Origin: JAEYZM01 sp943372195
GTDB taxonomy: Bacteria; Bacteroidota; Bacteroidia; Sphingobacteriales; Sphingobacteriaceae
Direction: 5' to 3'
Length of the DNA stretch: 64,000 nucleotides
NCBI GenBank assembly: GCA_943372195.1
Contig: CALRXS010000003.1
Coordinates: 1 to 64,000, forward strand
In this document: positions 53,921 through 61,868 of the stretch, in pieces
Layout of the letters: each line of letters begins with the position of its first letter
Numbering within the stretch: the stretch's first letter is position 1
Program-made: the position numbers and the translations under genes
The notes under the pieces: model-generated
What the model was told of the DNA's origin: nothing
Databases searched by the model: none
Seen by the model: the letters and a program-made list of their open reading frames with translations, nothing else

Positions 53921-55099
53921 ATGAAAGAAGCATACATTATATCAGCATACAGAACAGCAGTAGGTAAAGCACCAAAAGGCAAGTTGCGTTTTTACAGACC
54001 AGATGATTTAGCCTCTGATGTTATTCAATACATGATGGCACAAATGCCTCAATTGGATAAAGATTTAATAGATGATGTTATTGTTGGCAATGCTACACCT
54101 GAAGCAGAGCAAGGCTTAAACATTGGTAGAATGATTTCTTTAATCGGATTAAAAACCGATAAAGTTCCTGGTATGACAGTGAATAGATATTGTGCATCAG
54201 GCTTAGAAACTATTGCCATTGCAACTGCAAAAATTCGCGCGGGTATGTCGCATTGTATTATTGCTGGTGGTGTTGAAACAATGTCACCAATTCCATTCGG
54301 TGGTTGGAAAATCACACCAAACTACGAAGTCGCAAAAAATAATCCTGATTATTACTGGGGCATGGGACTTACAGCTGAAGCTGTAGCAAGAGAATATAAA
54401 GTAAGCAGAGAAGATCAAGATTTATTTTCATTAGCCTCACATAAAAAAGCGGTAGCTGCAATTCAAGAAGGTAGATTTAAAGATGATATCGTTCCATTAA
54501 ATATCAATGAAGTATATATTGATGAAAATGGTAAAAAGAAAAATAGAAGTTTTGTTTTTGATACAGATGAAGGTCCGCGTGCCGACACTGATATTGAAAA
54601 ATTATCAAAATTAAAACCAGTATTTGATGCTGCCGGTTGTGTGACTGCGGGTAATGCATCACAAACTTCAGATGGTGCAGCATTTGTGATGGTAGTCTCA
54701 GAAGAAATGTTGAAACGATTAAATGTAAAACCAATCGCAAGATTAGTATCCTATTCTGTTGCAGGTGTACCTCCAAGAATTATGGGTATTGGTCCGGTTG
54801 AAGCTATACCCATGGCTCTCAAAGCAGCAAATCTAAAACAAGAAGATATAGAATTAATTGAATTGAACGAAGCCTTCGCATCACAATCATTAGCAGTAAT
54901 GAGAACACTAAATCTTAATCAAGAAATAGTAAATGTTAATGGAGGTGCGATTGCACTTGGCCATCCGCTTGGTTGTTCAGGCGCAAAGCTAAGTGTTCAA
55001 TTATTCAATGAAATGAAAAGAAGAAATAATAAGTATGGTATGGTGACGATGTGTGTGGGAGCAGGGCAGGGGGCAGCGGGGGTTTTTGAAATATTGTAG
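53921..55099 (+). CDS. fadA: Acetyl-CoA acyltransferase (3-ketoacyl-CoA thiolase)
   Basis: A 392-residue thiolase with nucleophile C91 (NRYCASG), NEAFASQ, GHPLGCSGAK and the second catalytic C378 (MCVGAGQG). It cleaves 3-ketoacyl-CoA to acetyl-CoA and a shortened acyl-CoA. Length and position after fadN match the Bacillus fadNAE set. It is separated from fadN by 81 bp of repeats, and its 3' side carries another array. Confidence 0.96.
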   Translation: MKEAYIISAYRTAVGKAPKGKLRFYRPDDLASDVIQYMMAQMPQLDKDLIDDVIVGNATPEAEQGLNIGRMISLIGLKTDKVPGMTVNRYCASGLETIAIATAKIRAGMSHCIIAGGVETMSPIPFGGWKITPNYEVAKNNPDYYWGMGLTAEAVAREYKVSREDQDLFSLASHKKAVAAIQEGRFKDDIVPLNINEVYIDENGKKKNRSFVFDTDEGPRADTDIEKLSKLKPVFDAAGCVTAGNASQTSDGAAFVMVVSEEMLKRLNVKPIARLVSYSVAGVPPRIMGIGPVEAIPMALKAANLKQEDIELIELNEAFASQSLAVMRTLNLNQEIVNVNGGAIALGHPLGCSGAKLSVQLFNEMKRRNNKYGMVTMCVGAGQGAAGVFEIL

Positions 55100-55120
55100 T
55101 GGGTGCATTATACATTCTAC

Positions 55121-55148
55121 TATGTACTGAGTACTGAGTACTGGGTAT
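55121..55148. repeat. Heptad array D (4 x NNNRTAY)
   Basis: TATGTAC, TGAGTAC, TGAGTAC, TGGGTAT. The preceding bases (TACATTCTAC) are the reverse complement of words in the 14-bp repeat at the fadN stop. Confidence 0.8.
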
Positions 55149-55186
55149 TGGGAGTGCTAATAATCAATTAAGTTGCTTATTTAATC

Positions 55187-55204
55187 CTGCATTTATGCAG
55201 TTTT
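55187..55204 (+). terminator. Candidate short terminator after fadA
   Basis: CTGCAT-TT-ATGCAG is a perfect 6-bp hairpin followed by four T residues. It is short and AT-poor only in part, so it may be weak; it separates fadA from the four-helix-bundle gene. Confidence 0.4.
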
Positions 55205-55247
55205 AAAACTTATTTATTGTCGTGAAATTTATACTAAAAATATAGAT

Positions 55248-55598
55248 ATGCACGAATTAAATAAACTTAGAATTTGGAAGAAAGCTATTGAGCTTAGTAA
55301 GATAGTATATGCTTTAACTAAAAAATTTCCAGATGACGAAAAATTTGGTTTAAGAAATCAAATTAGAAGAGCGGTTGTATCAATTCCCTCTAATATTGCT
55401 GAAGGTGCAGGTAGAGAGAGTAGTAAAGAGTTTAAACACTTTTTATCAATTGCGAATGGTTCAAGTTGTGAGTTATTTACTCAATTAATCATTTCATTAG
55501 AATTAAAATATATTAATGAAACAGATTTTAAAAAACTAGAAATGGAAATAAATGAGTTGCAAAAAATGAATTATAATTTGCAATTAAAATTAAGATAA
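55248..55598 (+). CDS. Four-helix-bundle protein (23S rRNA-intervening-sequence/Avd-like)
   Basis: A 116-residue helical protein with the family pattern LRIWKKAIELSKIVY, KFPDDEKFGLRNQIRRAVVSIPSNIAEG and SKEFKHFLSIANGSSCEL. Such proteins are encoded in 23S rRNA intervening sequences, or free-standing across genomes, and are structurally related to Avd of diversity-generating retroelements. No rRNA or reverse transcriptase is near, so this is a free-standing copy of unknown function. It lies between fadA and fadE and is flanked by arrays D and E, which suggests an inserted cassette. Confidence 0.9.
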   Translation: MHELNKLRIWKKAIELSKIVYALTKKFPDDEKFGLRNQIRRAVVSIPSNIAEGAGRESSKEFKHFLSIANGSSCELFTQLIISLELKYINETDFKKLEMEINELQKMNYNLQLKLR

Positions 55599-55616
55599 TA
55601 ATTAGATAGAGTGATC

Positions 55617-55644
55617 GCAGTACTCAATACTCAATACTCTATAC
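55617..55644. repeat. Heptad array E (4 x NNNRTAY)
   Basis: GCAGTAC, TCAATAC, TCAATAC, TCTATAC, lying between the four-helix-bundle gene and fadE. Confidence 0.8.
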
Positions 55645-55670
55645 AGGAATAGAAATGTAATACAAGATAT

Positions 55671-57461
55671 ATGGACACTAAAGAAAAAGAACTAACAAAA
55701 GGTGGCGAATTTTTAATCAAGGAAACATCCGCACAAGACATTTTCGTGCCTGAAGAATGGACAGAAGAGCAATCAATGATTGCGCAAACATGTGAAGATT
55801 TTTTAAAAGCAGAAGTTTATCCGAATTTAGATCGAATCGATAGTCAAGAAGAAGGCTTAATGGAAAGCTTAATGAATAAAGCTGGTGAGCTTGGGTTATT
55901 AGGTGTTTCGGTGCCTGAGATTTATGGAGGCTTTGGTAAAGATTTTAATTCTTCGATGTTGGTGACTGAAAAAGTTGGATCAGGGCATTCATTTGCAGTA
56001 GCACTTTCTGCACATACTGGAATCGGTACTTTACCTATTTTATATTATGGTAATGAAGAACAAAAAGCAAAATACATTCCGAATCTAGCTACAGGTGAAT
56101 GGAAAGCTGCGTATTGCTTGACTGAGCCAAATTCTGGTTCTGATGCAAATTCAGGGAAGTCAAAAGCAATATTATCAGAAGATGGTAAGCATTATATTTT
56201 AAACGGACAAAAGATGTGGATCACTAATGGTGGCTTTGCAGATATCTTTACTGTTTTTGCTAAAATTGATAATGATGAGAATTTATCAGCATTCATCGTT
56301 GAGAAATCTTTTGGTGGTATTACTATGAATCCGGAAGAACATAAAATGGGTATCAAAGGATCTTCTACTCGTCAAGTATTTTTCAATGACTGCAAAGTTC
56401 CTGTTGAAAATTTATTATCTGAAAGACAAAACGGATTTAAGATTGCGGTTAATATCTTAAACATCGGACGTATAAAATTATGTGCTTCTGCATTGGGTGC
56501 ATGTAAAGAAGTAATCAATAAAGCTGTTAATTATTCGAATGAAAGATTGCAATTCAATTTACCTATTTCTAAATACGGAGCAATAAGATATAAATTAGCA
56601 GAGATGGCGATTAAAGTGTGGTGTACTGAAGCTGCAACGTATCGCGCCGGACAAAATATTGATGATGCATATGATGCACTAGTTGCTGAAGGCATGGATT
56701 CTGGTAAGGCTAAATTAAAAAGTACAGAGCAGTATGCTGTTGAATGCGCAATATTAAAAGTCTTCGGATCTGAAGTTTTAGATTATGTAGTTGATGAAGG
56801 TGTACAGATATACGGAGGTATGGGTTATTCAGCTGAAGCACCAATGGATAGAGCGTATCGTGATGCACGTATTAATAGAATTTTCGAAGGCACTAATGAA
56901 ATCAATAGATTATTAACTGTTGATATGATGCTGAAAAGAGCTATGAAAGGAGAATTAGATTTAATGACTCCAGCAATGAACGTAGCGAAAGAGTTAATGG
57001 AAATTCCAGATTTCTCTGACTCTGATGAAGGCTTATTTGCTAAAGAGAAAAAAGCATTACAGAATATTAAAAAAGCAACATTAATGGTTGCAGGTTCTGC
57101 AGTTCAGAAATTTATGATGACCCTTGCTAAAGAACAAGAAATATTAATGAACATAGCTGATATGGCTAGTCTTGCTTACATCGCAGAAAGTGCATTGCTA
57201 AGAGCAGAGAAATTAATTATGAGAGATGGTGAAGAGAAACACCAATTACAAAAATTAATGGCACAAATTTATTTACATGAAGCTCTAGATAAAGTTTACT
57301 TAGCAGGTAAAGAAGCAATAAACTCTTATGCTGAGGGAGATGAGCAAAGAATGATGTTGATGGGCTTAAGAAGGTTTACGAAAATTGAGCCTATGAATTT
57401 GAAAGAAGCACGTCAAGTAATAGCTAAAAAGTTAATAGAAGAAAATAAATATTGTTTTTAA
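55671..57461 (+). CDS. fadE: Acyl-CoA dehydrogenase, FadE type (Bacillus-like)
   Basis: A 596-residue flavoprotein: N-terminal helical domain, FAD-binding middle (YCLTEPNSGSDANSG, WITNGGFADIF), the catalytic-base region (IYGGMGYSAEAPMDRAYRDARI) and EGTNEINR, plus a C-terminal extension of about 170 residues seen in the long ACAD/ACADVL-like group. It does the first oxidation of the beta-oxidation spiral and would need an electron-transfer flavoprotein, which is not in the window. It ends in a good terminator. Confidence 0.95.
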   Translation: MDTKEKELTKGGEFLIKETSAQDIFVPEEWTEEQSMIAQTCEDFLKAEVYPNLDRIDSQEEGLMESLMNKAGELGLLGVSVPEIYGGFGKDFNSSMLVTEKVGSGHSFAVALSAHTGIGTLPILYYGNEEQKAKYIPNLATGEWKAAYCLTEPNSGSDANSGKSKAILSEDGKHYILNGQKMWITNGGFADIFTVFAKIDNDENLSAFIVEKSFGGITMNPEEHKMGIKGSSTRQVFFNDCKVPVENLLSERQNGFKIAVNILNIGRIKLCASALGACKEVINKAVNYSNERLQFNLPISKYGAIRYKLAEMAIKVWCTEAATYRAGQNIDDAYDALVAEGMDSGKAKLKSTEQYAVECAILKVFGSEVLDYVVDEGVQIYGGMGYSAEAPMDRAYRDARINRIFEGTNEINRLLTVDMMLKRAMKGELDLMTPAMNVAKELMEIPDFSDSDEGLFAKEKKALQNIKKATLMVAGSAVQKFMMTLAKEQEILMNIADMASLAYIAESALLRAEKLIMRDGEEKHQLQKLMAQIYLHEALDKVYLAGKEAINSYAEGDEQRMMLMGLRRFTKIEPMNLKEARQVIAKKLIEENKYCF

Positions 57462-57468
57462 TAAAAAG

Positions 57469-57495
57469 GCTCCTTTAGGAGCATTTTTATTTTTT
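57469..57495 (+). terminator. Rho-independent terminator after fadE
   Basis: GCTCC-TTTA-GGAGC hairpin followed by a T-rich tail (ATTTTTATTTTTT). It closes the fatty-acid gene cluster. Confidence 0.85.
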
Positions 57496-57512
57496 ACATT
57501 AGTATATTATTT

Positions 57513-58076
57513 ATGCTAATGAAAAAATTACCATTTGATATCTTCCCATACATTGAAACGGAAAGATTGATTTTAAGAAAAATTGATAACATAAAAGATG
57601 TTACTAATTTTTTTATTATTCGATCTGATGTAAACACGATGTATCATATACCTAGGCCTCCTGCTCAAACAGAAAAAGATGTAATCGATCTGATTAATTC
57701 GGGTTATGATCGTTACGAAAAAGGAGAGATGATGAGTCTCGCTATTTGCTTAAAAGAAAATGAAGTTTTCATTGGATCTATCGGACTCTATAGGATTAAT
57801 TGGGATGCTCATCGCTCTGAAATTGGTTACATCTTAGATTCAAAATACTCGGGCAAAGGTTATATGCATGAAGCATGCGAGGCCTTAATAAAATTTGCTT
57901 TTGAAGAAGTAGATTTTCATTCACTTGAAGCGGTCATCAACGCAGATAATACCGCATCAATAAAAGTAGTAGAAAAACTAGGATTTATTAGAGAAGCATA
58001 CTTTAAAGAAAATTCTGTGCGTTATGGAAAATTTATTGATACTGTTATTTATTCATTAATAAATCCGAATCATTGA
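57513..58076 (+). CDS. GNAT-family N-acetyltransferase (RimJ/RimL-like)
   Basis: A 187-residue acetyltransferase with ETERLILRKI at the N-terminus, GYILDSKYSGKGYMHEA as the acetyl-CoA loop and NTASIKVVEKLGFIREA at the C-terminus, the usual RimJ/RimL pattern. A second ATG six bases in (57519) is an equally good start. The substrate (ribosomal protein N-terminus or small molecule) cannot be told. Confidence 0.92.
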   Translation: MLMKKLPFDIFPYIETERLILRKIDNIKDVTNFFIIRSDVNTMYHIPRPPAQTEKDVIDLINSGYDRYEKGEMMSLAICLKENEVFIGSIGLYRINWDAHRSEIGYILDSKYSGKGYMHEACEALIKFAFEEVDFHSLEAVINADNTASIKVVEKLGFIREAYFKENSVRYGKFIDTVIYSLINPNH

Positions 58077-58138
58077 GTTTTTTGTAATTGCATTTTTTTT
58101 GATCATATTTTTATATTATTGTATTAAATAATTATATA

Positions 58139-59218
58139 ATGAAATCAACTTCTAAGATTATTTTGTTTGCATTAATTTTCAGCACAAATACATTATATGC
58201 TAATAAGTTAGATACCTCTCTCAAAGTAAATGCATATTTAGAAGCTTTTTATAATTTCACACAGAGAGATGGTACTATTAATTCAATGCCTGATTTGTAT
58301 GTTAATCATCGCGATTTAAATCAACTATCAATCAACACCGCAATCATTGATTTTAATTATTCTAAAAGTAGATTTAGAGCAAATGCCGGATTAATGACTG
58401 GTTCATATTCTAAATATAATTATAGTGGCTTTGATTATGATTATAAAAATATCTATCAATTAAATATCGGATTCGAACTTTCAAAGAAACATGATATCTG
58501 GCTCGATGCAGGTATTATGCCTTCTCATATTGGAACTGAAACCATTATTGGTTCTGATAATATGACCTTAACTAGAAGTTTAAATGCTGAGTCTACACCT
58601 TATTATGAAACCGGATTAAAACTTTCTAAGACGTCTAAGGATAAGAAATGGAATATAGCTTTATTGTATTTAAATGGTTGGCAAACGATACGTAAAAGTA
58701 GTTTTTATTATAATGTATTTGGAACAAGTCTTGTATTTAATGACAATAAAAATACCTTCGGATGGAATACAATTTTAATACATGATATTGATGCAAGAAC
58801 TTTTGCTAATGACATTATCTTTAATAATTTCTATTACAAGAAAAGATTAAATAATAAGTTAGATTTATTTCTAGGTTACGATATAATGGCGAATACGTAT
58901 AATATTAATTATAGAATACTGAACTGGACAACTGCAACAATTATTACTTCTTATAAATTGAATGATAAGCATTCTATTGCATTGCGTGCTGAACAATATA
59001 AAAATTACTCAGAAAATTTAGCTCAAGGTATGCTGAGCTATATGCCATATAATATTGACTATTTATCAGCTTCTATTAATCATGATTTTAGAATTAATGG
59101 CTCTTTAATGTTTAGATCTGAATTGAAATATTTAAAAACAGAGAAAGTTCACAATGAATTTTTATTTAATAATTATGAACGATTAAATTTACTATTCGCT
59201 TTATGCTATAAGCTCTAA
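58139..59218 (+). CDS. Outer-membrane beta-barrel protein (porin-like)
   Basis: A 359-residue protein with a signal peptide (about 1-21, ending LYA) and regularly alternating aromatic/polar strands: LKVNAYLEAFYNFTQRD, FRANAGLMTGSYSKYNY, LDAGIMPSHIG. It ends with Leu-Phe-rich strand residues and a C-terminal hydrophobic residue, as outer-membrane barrels do. It resembles the BBP2-type porin-like family of this phylum. The substrate is unknown. The 3' end overlaps the convergent photolyase gene by 4 bp. Confidence 0.85.
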   Translation: MKSTSKIILFALIFSTNTLYANKLDTSLKVNAYLEAFYNFTQRDGTINSMPDLYVNHRDLNQLSINTAIIDFNYSKSRFRANAGLMTGSYSKYNYSGFDYDYKNIYQLNIGFELSKKHDIWLDAGIMPSHIGTETIIGSDNMTLTRSLNAESTPYYETGLKLSKTSKDKKWNIALLYLNGWQTIRKSSFYYNVFGTSLVFNDNKNTFGWNTILIHDIDARTFANDIIFNNFYYKKRLNNKLDLFLGYDIMANTYNINYRILNWTTATIITSYKLNDKHSIALRAEQYKNYSENLAQGMLSYMPYNIDYLSASINHDFRINGSLMFRSELKYLKTEKVHNEFLFNNYERLNLLFALCYKL

Positions 59219-60498
59219 GCTAATGCTGTCTTATATGCATTCAAACATCTTTCTCTAGCAAACTTATGATCTACGATAGGTTGAGGATATGTTAACTCTT
59301 GAAATTCTGGCACCCATTTTTTAATGTATTCAAATTTTGGGTCAAATTTTTTCATTTGTTCTGTCGGATTAAATATTCTGAAATAAGGAGCAGCATCACA
59401 TCCACTGCTGCTTGCCCATTGCCATCCCCCATTATTAGAAGATAATTCAAAATCTAAAAGTTTCTTTGCAAAATATGCTTCTCCCCATCGCCAATCTATT
59501 AGCAAATGTTTTGTGAGAAAACTTGCCACTATCATTCTAACTCTATTATGCATGAAGCCAGTATTGTTTAATTCACGCATACCCGCATCTACTATAGGGT
59601 AGCCTGTTTTTCCATCACACCATTTTTGAAACTCCTCTTCATTATTTCGCCAAATAATTTTTTCGTATTGAGGTTTAAATGATGAGTTAACAGAATGTGG
59701 AAAATTTGAAATAATCATGAAATAAAAATCTCTCCAGATTAATTCATTTAACCATGCTTCTGATACTCCTCTCGCTGCTCGTGCTAATTCACGTATGCTG
59801 ACTGTTCCAAATCGTAAATGAATACTAATTCTTGAGGTACCTTTTACTGATGGTATATCTCTTTTTTGATGATACTCTTTTAGAATACTTTTGAACTCTG
59901 GTTCATTAACTTTAATCGAACTTTTTTTAAAGCCCATTTCTTTTAAACTAATAAGATCTGAGCTCTCAGTCTTTAAAAATTGATTGAAATATTTTTCAGT
60001 GAGGTAAGCCTTCAAGTAATAATCACTCAATTTTGCATACCATTTGTTTTTATACGGAGTGAATACAGTATAGGGTTTACCATCATCCTTACATACTTCT
60101 AATTTCTCAAATATGCATTGATCTTTGAAGGTATTAAATGAAATATTTTTTTTTGCTAATAGCTCAGCTACTTGATTATCTCTTGATATTGCATAAGGTT
60201 CGTAATCATGATTGTAATAAACAGATTTTAATTTAGCGTCTTGACTTAATTCATTAAAGACAGTAACCGGATCACTATAGTATACTTTTATGTCCGAACC
60301 TAAATTATTCAATTCTTCTTTTAACTTAACAACTCGATCATAGATAAAGCTTACTCTAGCATCATCCTTATCTTCTAGTTTGTCTAAAATATTTTTATCA
60401 AAAATAAATATACATTGAACATCGCCTTTTTTTAATGCATGAAATAATCCAGCATTATCTTGCAATCGTAAATCTCTTCTAAACCAAAATATATTCAT
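59215..60498 (-). CDS. phr: Deoxyribodipyrimidine photolyase (class I, CPD type)
   Basis: A 427-residue blue-light DNA repair enzyme: N-terminal antenna-binding alpha/beta domain (NIFWFRRDLRLQDNAGL) and C-terminal FAD domain (GTSRISIHLRFGTVS, GYPIVDAGMRELNNTG, HNRVRMIVASFLTKHL, NNGGWQWASSSGCDAAPYFR). WRWGEAYF and GGWQWASS hold residues of the tryptophan electron chain. It is somewhat shorter than the 470-residue E. coli enzyme but ends after the last conserved helix. It lies 5 bp downstream of the epimerase gene on the same strand. Confidence 0.95.
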   Translation of the reverse strand: MNIFWFRRDLRLQDNAGLFHALKKGDVQCIFIFDKNILDKLEDKDDARVSFIYDRVVKLKEELNNLGSDIKVYYSDPVTVFNELSQDAKLKSVYYNHDYEPYAISRDNQVAELLAKKNISFNTFKDQCIFEKLEVCKDDGKPYTVFTPYKNKWYAKLSDYYLKAYLTEKYFNQFLKTESSDLISLKEMGFKKSSIKVNEPEFKSILKEYHQKRDIPSVKGTSRISIHLRFGTVSIRELARAARGVSEAWLNELIWRDFYFMIISNFPHSVNSSFKPQYEKIIWRNNEEEFQKWCDGKTGYPIVDAGMRELNNTGFMHNRVRMIVASFLTKHLLIDWRWGEAYFAKKLLDFELSSNNGGWQWASSSGCDAAPYFRIFNPTEQMKKFDPKFEYIKKWVPEFQELTYPQPIVDHKFARERCLNAYKTALA

Positions 60499-60503
60499 GA
60501 ATA

Positions 60504-61406
60504 TTATCTTTTATTTTTCAGGATGTCTACTAGTGATGATTCTAATTTAGAATATTTAAATTCAAAGCCAGCATTCAATATTTTGTCAGCACTTACTCTA
60601 ATGCTTCCCAAAATTATTTGTGCCATCTCACCAAAAATGGTATTGATAATAAAAGAAGGTACCGATGGAGCCCAATAAGGGCGACCCATTACTTTTGATA
60701 ATACTTTTCCGAAATCATTATTACGTACTGGCTCAGGTGCAACTGCATTGTAAACACCTTGCATATTAGTATTCTCTAATGAGTAAACAAACATCCTTGC
60801 TAAATCTTCTGAATCTATCCAACTCATCCATTGCTTTCCATCACCTAATGCTGATCCGAAGCCTGCATAAAAAGGAAGTATCATTTGTTTCAATGCCCCA
60901 CCTTTTAGTGTCAATACTATTCCAATCCTTAATTTTACTAATCTGATTTTTTCAGAAGCAATTTTATCTACAGCACGTTCCCACAATACACAAGTTTCGC
61001 CCAAGAAATCTTTCGCCGCACTCGACTCTTCAGTTAATAATTCTTCTCCTCTGTTTGAATAATATCCGACTGCAGATGCTGATATAAAATGTTTTACTTT
61101 ATTCGGATGATTGGAAATAAATTTCTCCAATAACATTGTTGAATTTACTCTGCTATCAATAATCGCTTGTTTGCGCTCATTAGACCAGCGCTTATCAGCA
61201 ATCCCCTCACCAGCCAAATGTATAATCGCTTCTACATCCGAAATTTTTGAATATTCTATCTCTTGTTTTTCTATATCCCAGAAAACATTCTTAGCCAGAC
61301 TTGATTTTTTTCTACTTAAGATTAAAACCTCATGCCCTTTACTTATAAGTTCTCTTTCGATCTCCTTACCAAGCAATCCGCTACCGCCACTTATTAGTAC
61401 TTTCAT
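60504..61406 (-). CDS. TIGR01777-type NAD-dependent epimerase (YfcH/SDR39U1-like)
   Basis: A 300-residue extended short-chain dehydrogenase with the NAD(P) loop SGGSGLLGKEI, HLAGEGIADKRWS and SASAVGYYSNRG, and a C-terminal DUF1731-like segment. The biochemical role of this family is not settled. It often sits beside photolyase genes, as here (5-bp gap, same strand). Confidence 0.93.
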   Translation of the reverse strand: MKVLISGGSGLLGKEIERELISKGHEVLILSRKKSSLAKNVFWDIEKQEIEYSKISDVEAIIHLAGEGIADKRWSNERKQAIIDSRVNSTMLLEKFISNHPNKVKHFISASAVGYYSNRGEELLTEESSAAKDFLGETCVLWERAVDKIASEKIRLVKLRIGIVLTLKGGALKQMILPFYAGFGSALGDGKQWMSWIDSEDLARMFVYSLENTNMQGVYNAVAPEPVRNNDFGKVLSKVMGRPYWAPSVPSFIINTIFGEMAQIILGSIRVSADKILNAGFEFKYSKLESSLVDILKNKR

Positions 61407-61444
61407 AATTTTATTTACTTGCTCTATAACAATGTTTTTTTTGA

Positions 61445-61452
61445 TATGTTTG
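61445..61452 (+). promoter_or_regulatory. Candidate -7 element close to the ferredoxin start
   Basis: TATGTTTG is a perfect match to TAnnTTTG and ends only 4 bp before the ATG, so the message would have almost no leader. The upstream CTTG (61418-61421) is a poor -33 element at a 23-bp spacing, so the call is tentative. Confidence 0.35.
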
Positions 61453-61456
61453 TTGT

Positions 61457-61771
61457 ATGATATACTCTAAACATATTTTCGTTTGCACTAATCAACGCCC
61501 AGATGGAGCTCCGAAGCCTAGCTGCGGACTTACACACGGTGAAGCTGTGATTGCTGAATTTAAGAAATTAGTACGCCAAAATGACCTAAGCGTAGATATA
61601 AGAACTCAAAAGACTGGCTGTATGGATGTTTGCGAACAAGGTCCAGCTATCGTAGTCTACCCTGACGGTGTCTTCTATAAAGTTACTGACATGAACGACG
61701 TTAAAAGAATCGTTGATGAACATTTAGTAGGTGGCAAGGTTGTGGAAGAACTGGTCATACTCTCAAAATAG
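61457..61771 (+). CDS. Thioredoxin-fold [2Fe-2S] ferredoxin
   Basis: A 104-residue protein with four cysteines in the pattern C10-x12-C23-x31-C55-x3-C59 (FVCTNQRPDG, PSCGLTHG, TGCMDVCEQGP), which is that of thioredoxin-like 2Fe-2S ferredoxins related to the NuoE cluster domain. It probably carries electrons in the cytoplasm; the partner is unknown. It is divergent from the epimerase gene and its stop codon is part of heptad array F. Confidence 0.92.
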   Translation: MIYSKHIFVCTNQRPDGAPKPSCGLTHGEAVIAEFKKLVRQNDLSVDIRTQKTGCMDVCEQGPAIVVYPDGVFYKVTDMNDVKRIVDEHLVGGKVVEELVILSK

Positions 61772-61795
61772 TATTCAGTATTCCGTATTCAGTAT
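61768..61795. repeat. Heptad array F (4 x NNNRTAY) overlapping the stop codon
   Basis: ATAGTAT, TCAGTAT, TCCGTAT, TCAGTAT, then a partial TCCGAT. The first unit contains the TAG stop of the ferredoxin gene. The words are the reverse complement of those in array A at 12435. Confidence 0.8.
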
Positions 61796-61831
61796 TCCGA
61801 TTCAGAAATTTTTAAGTTATTTGCTAAACAT

Positions 61832-61866
61832 ACTAGTAACTAGTCTAGCTACTAGTTACTAGCTAC
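61832..61866. repeat. CTAGTA/TAGTTAC-type repeat with inverted arms
   Basis: CTAGTAACTAG (61833-61843) and CTAGTTACTAG (61852-61862) are perfect reverse complements with an 8-base loop; several units are 7 bp apart. It lies between convergent genes and may act as a terminator for both. Confidence 0.7.
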
Positions 61867-61868
61867 TT

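Noticed and set aside
55248..55598. Avd-like gene as part of a diversity-generating retroelement
   Set aside because: No reverse transcriptase, template repeat or variable repeat is visible within the window.
58139..59218. Beta-barrel protein as a SusC/TonB receptor
   Set aside because: It is far too short and has no TonB box or plug domain.
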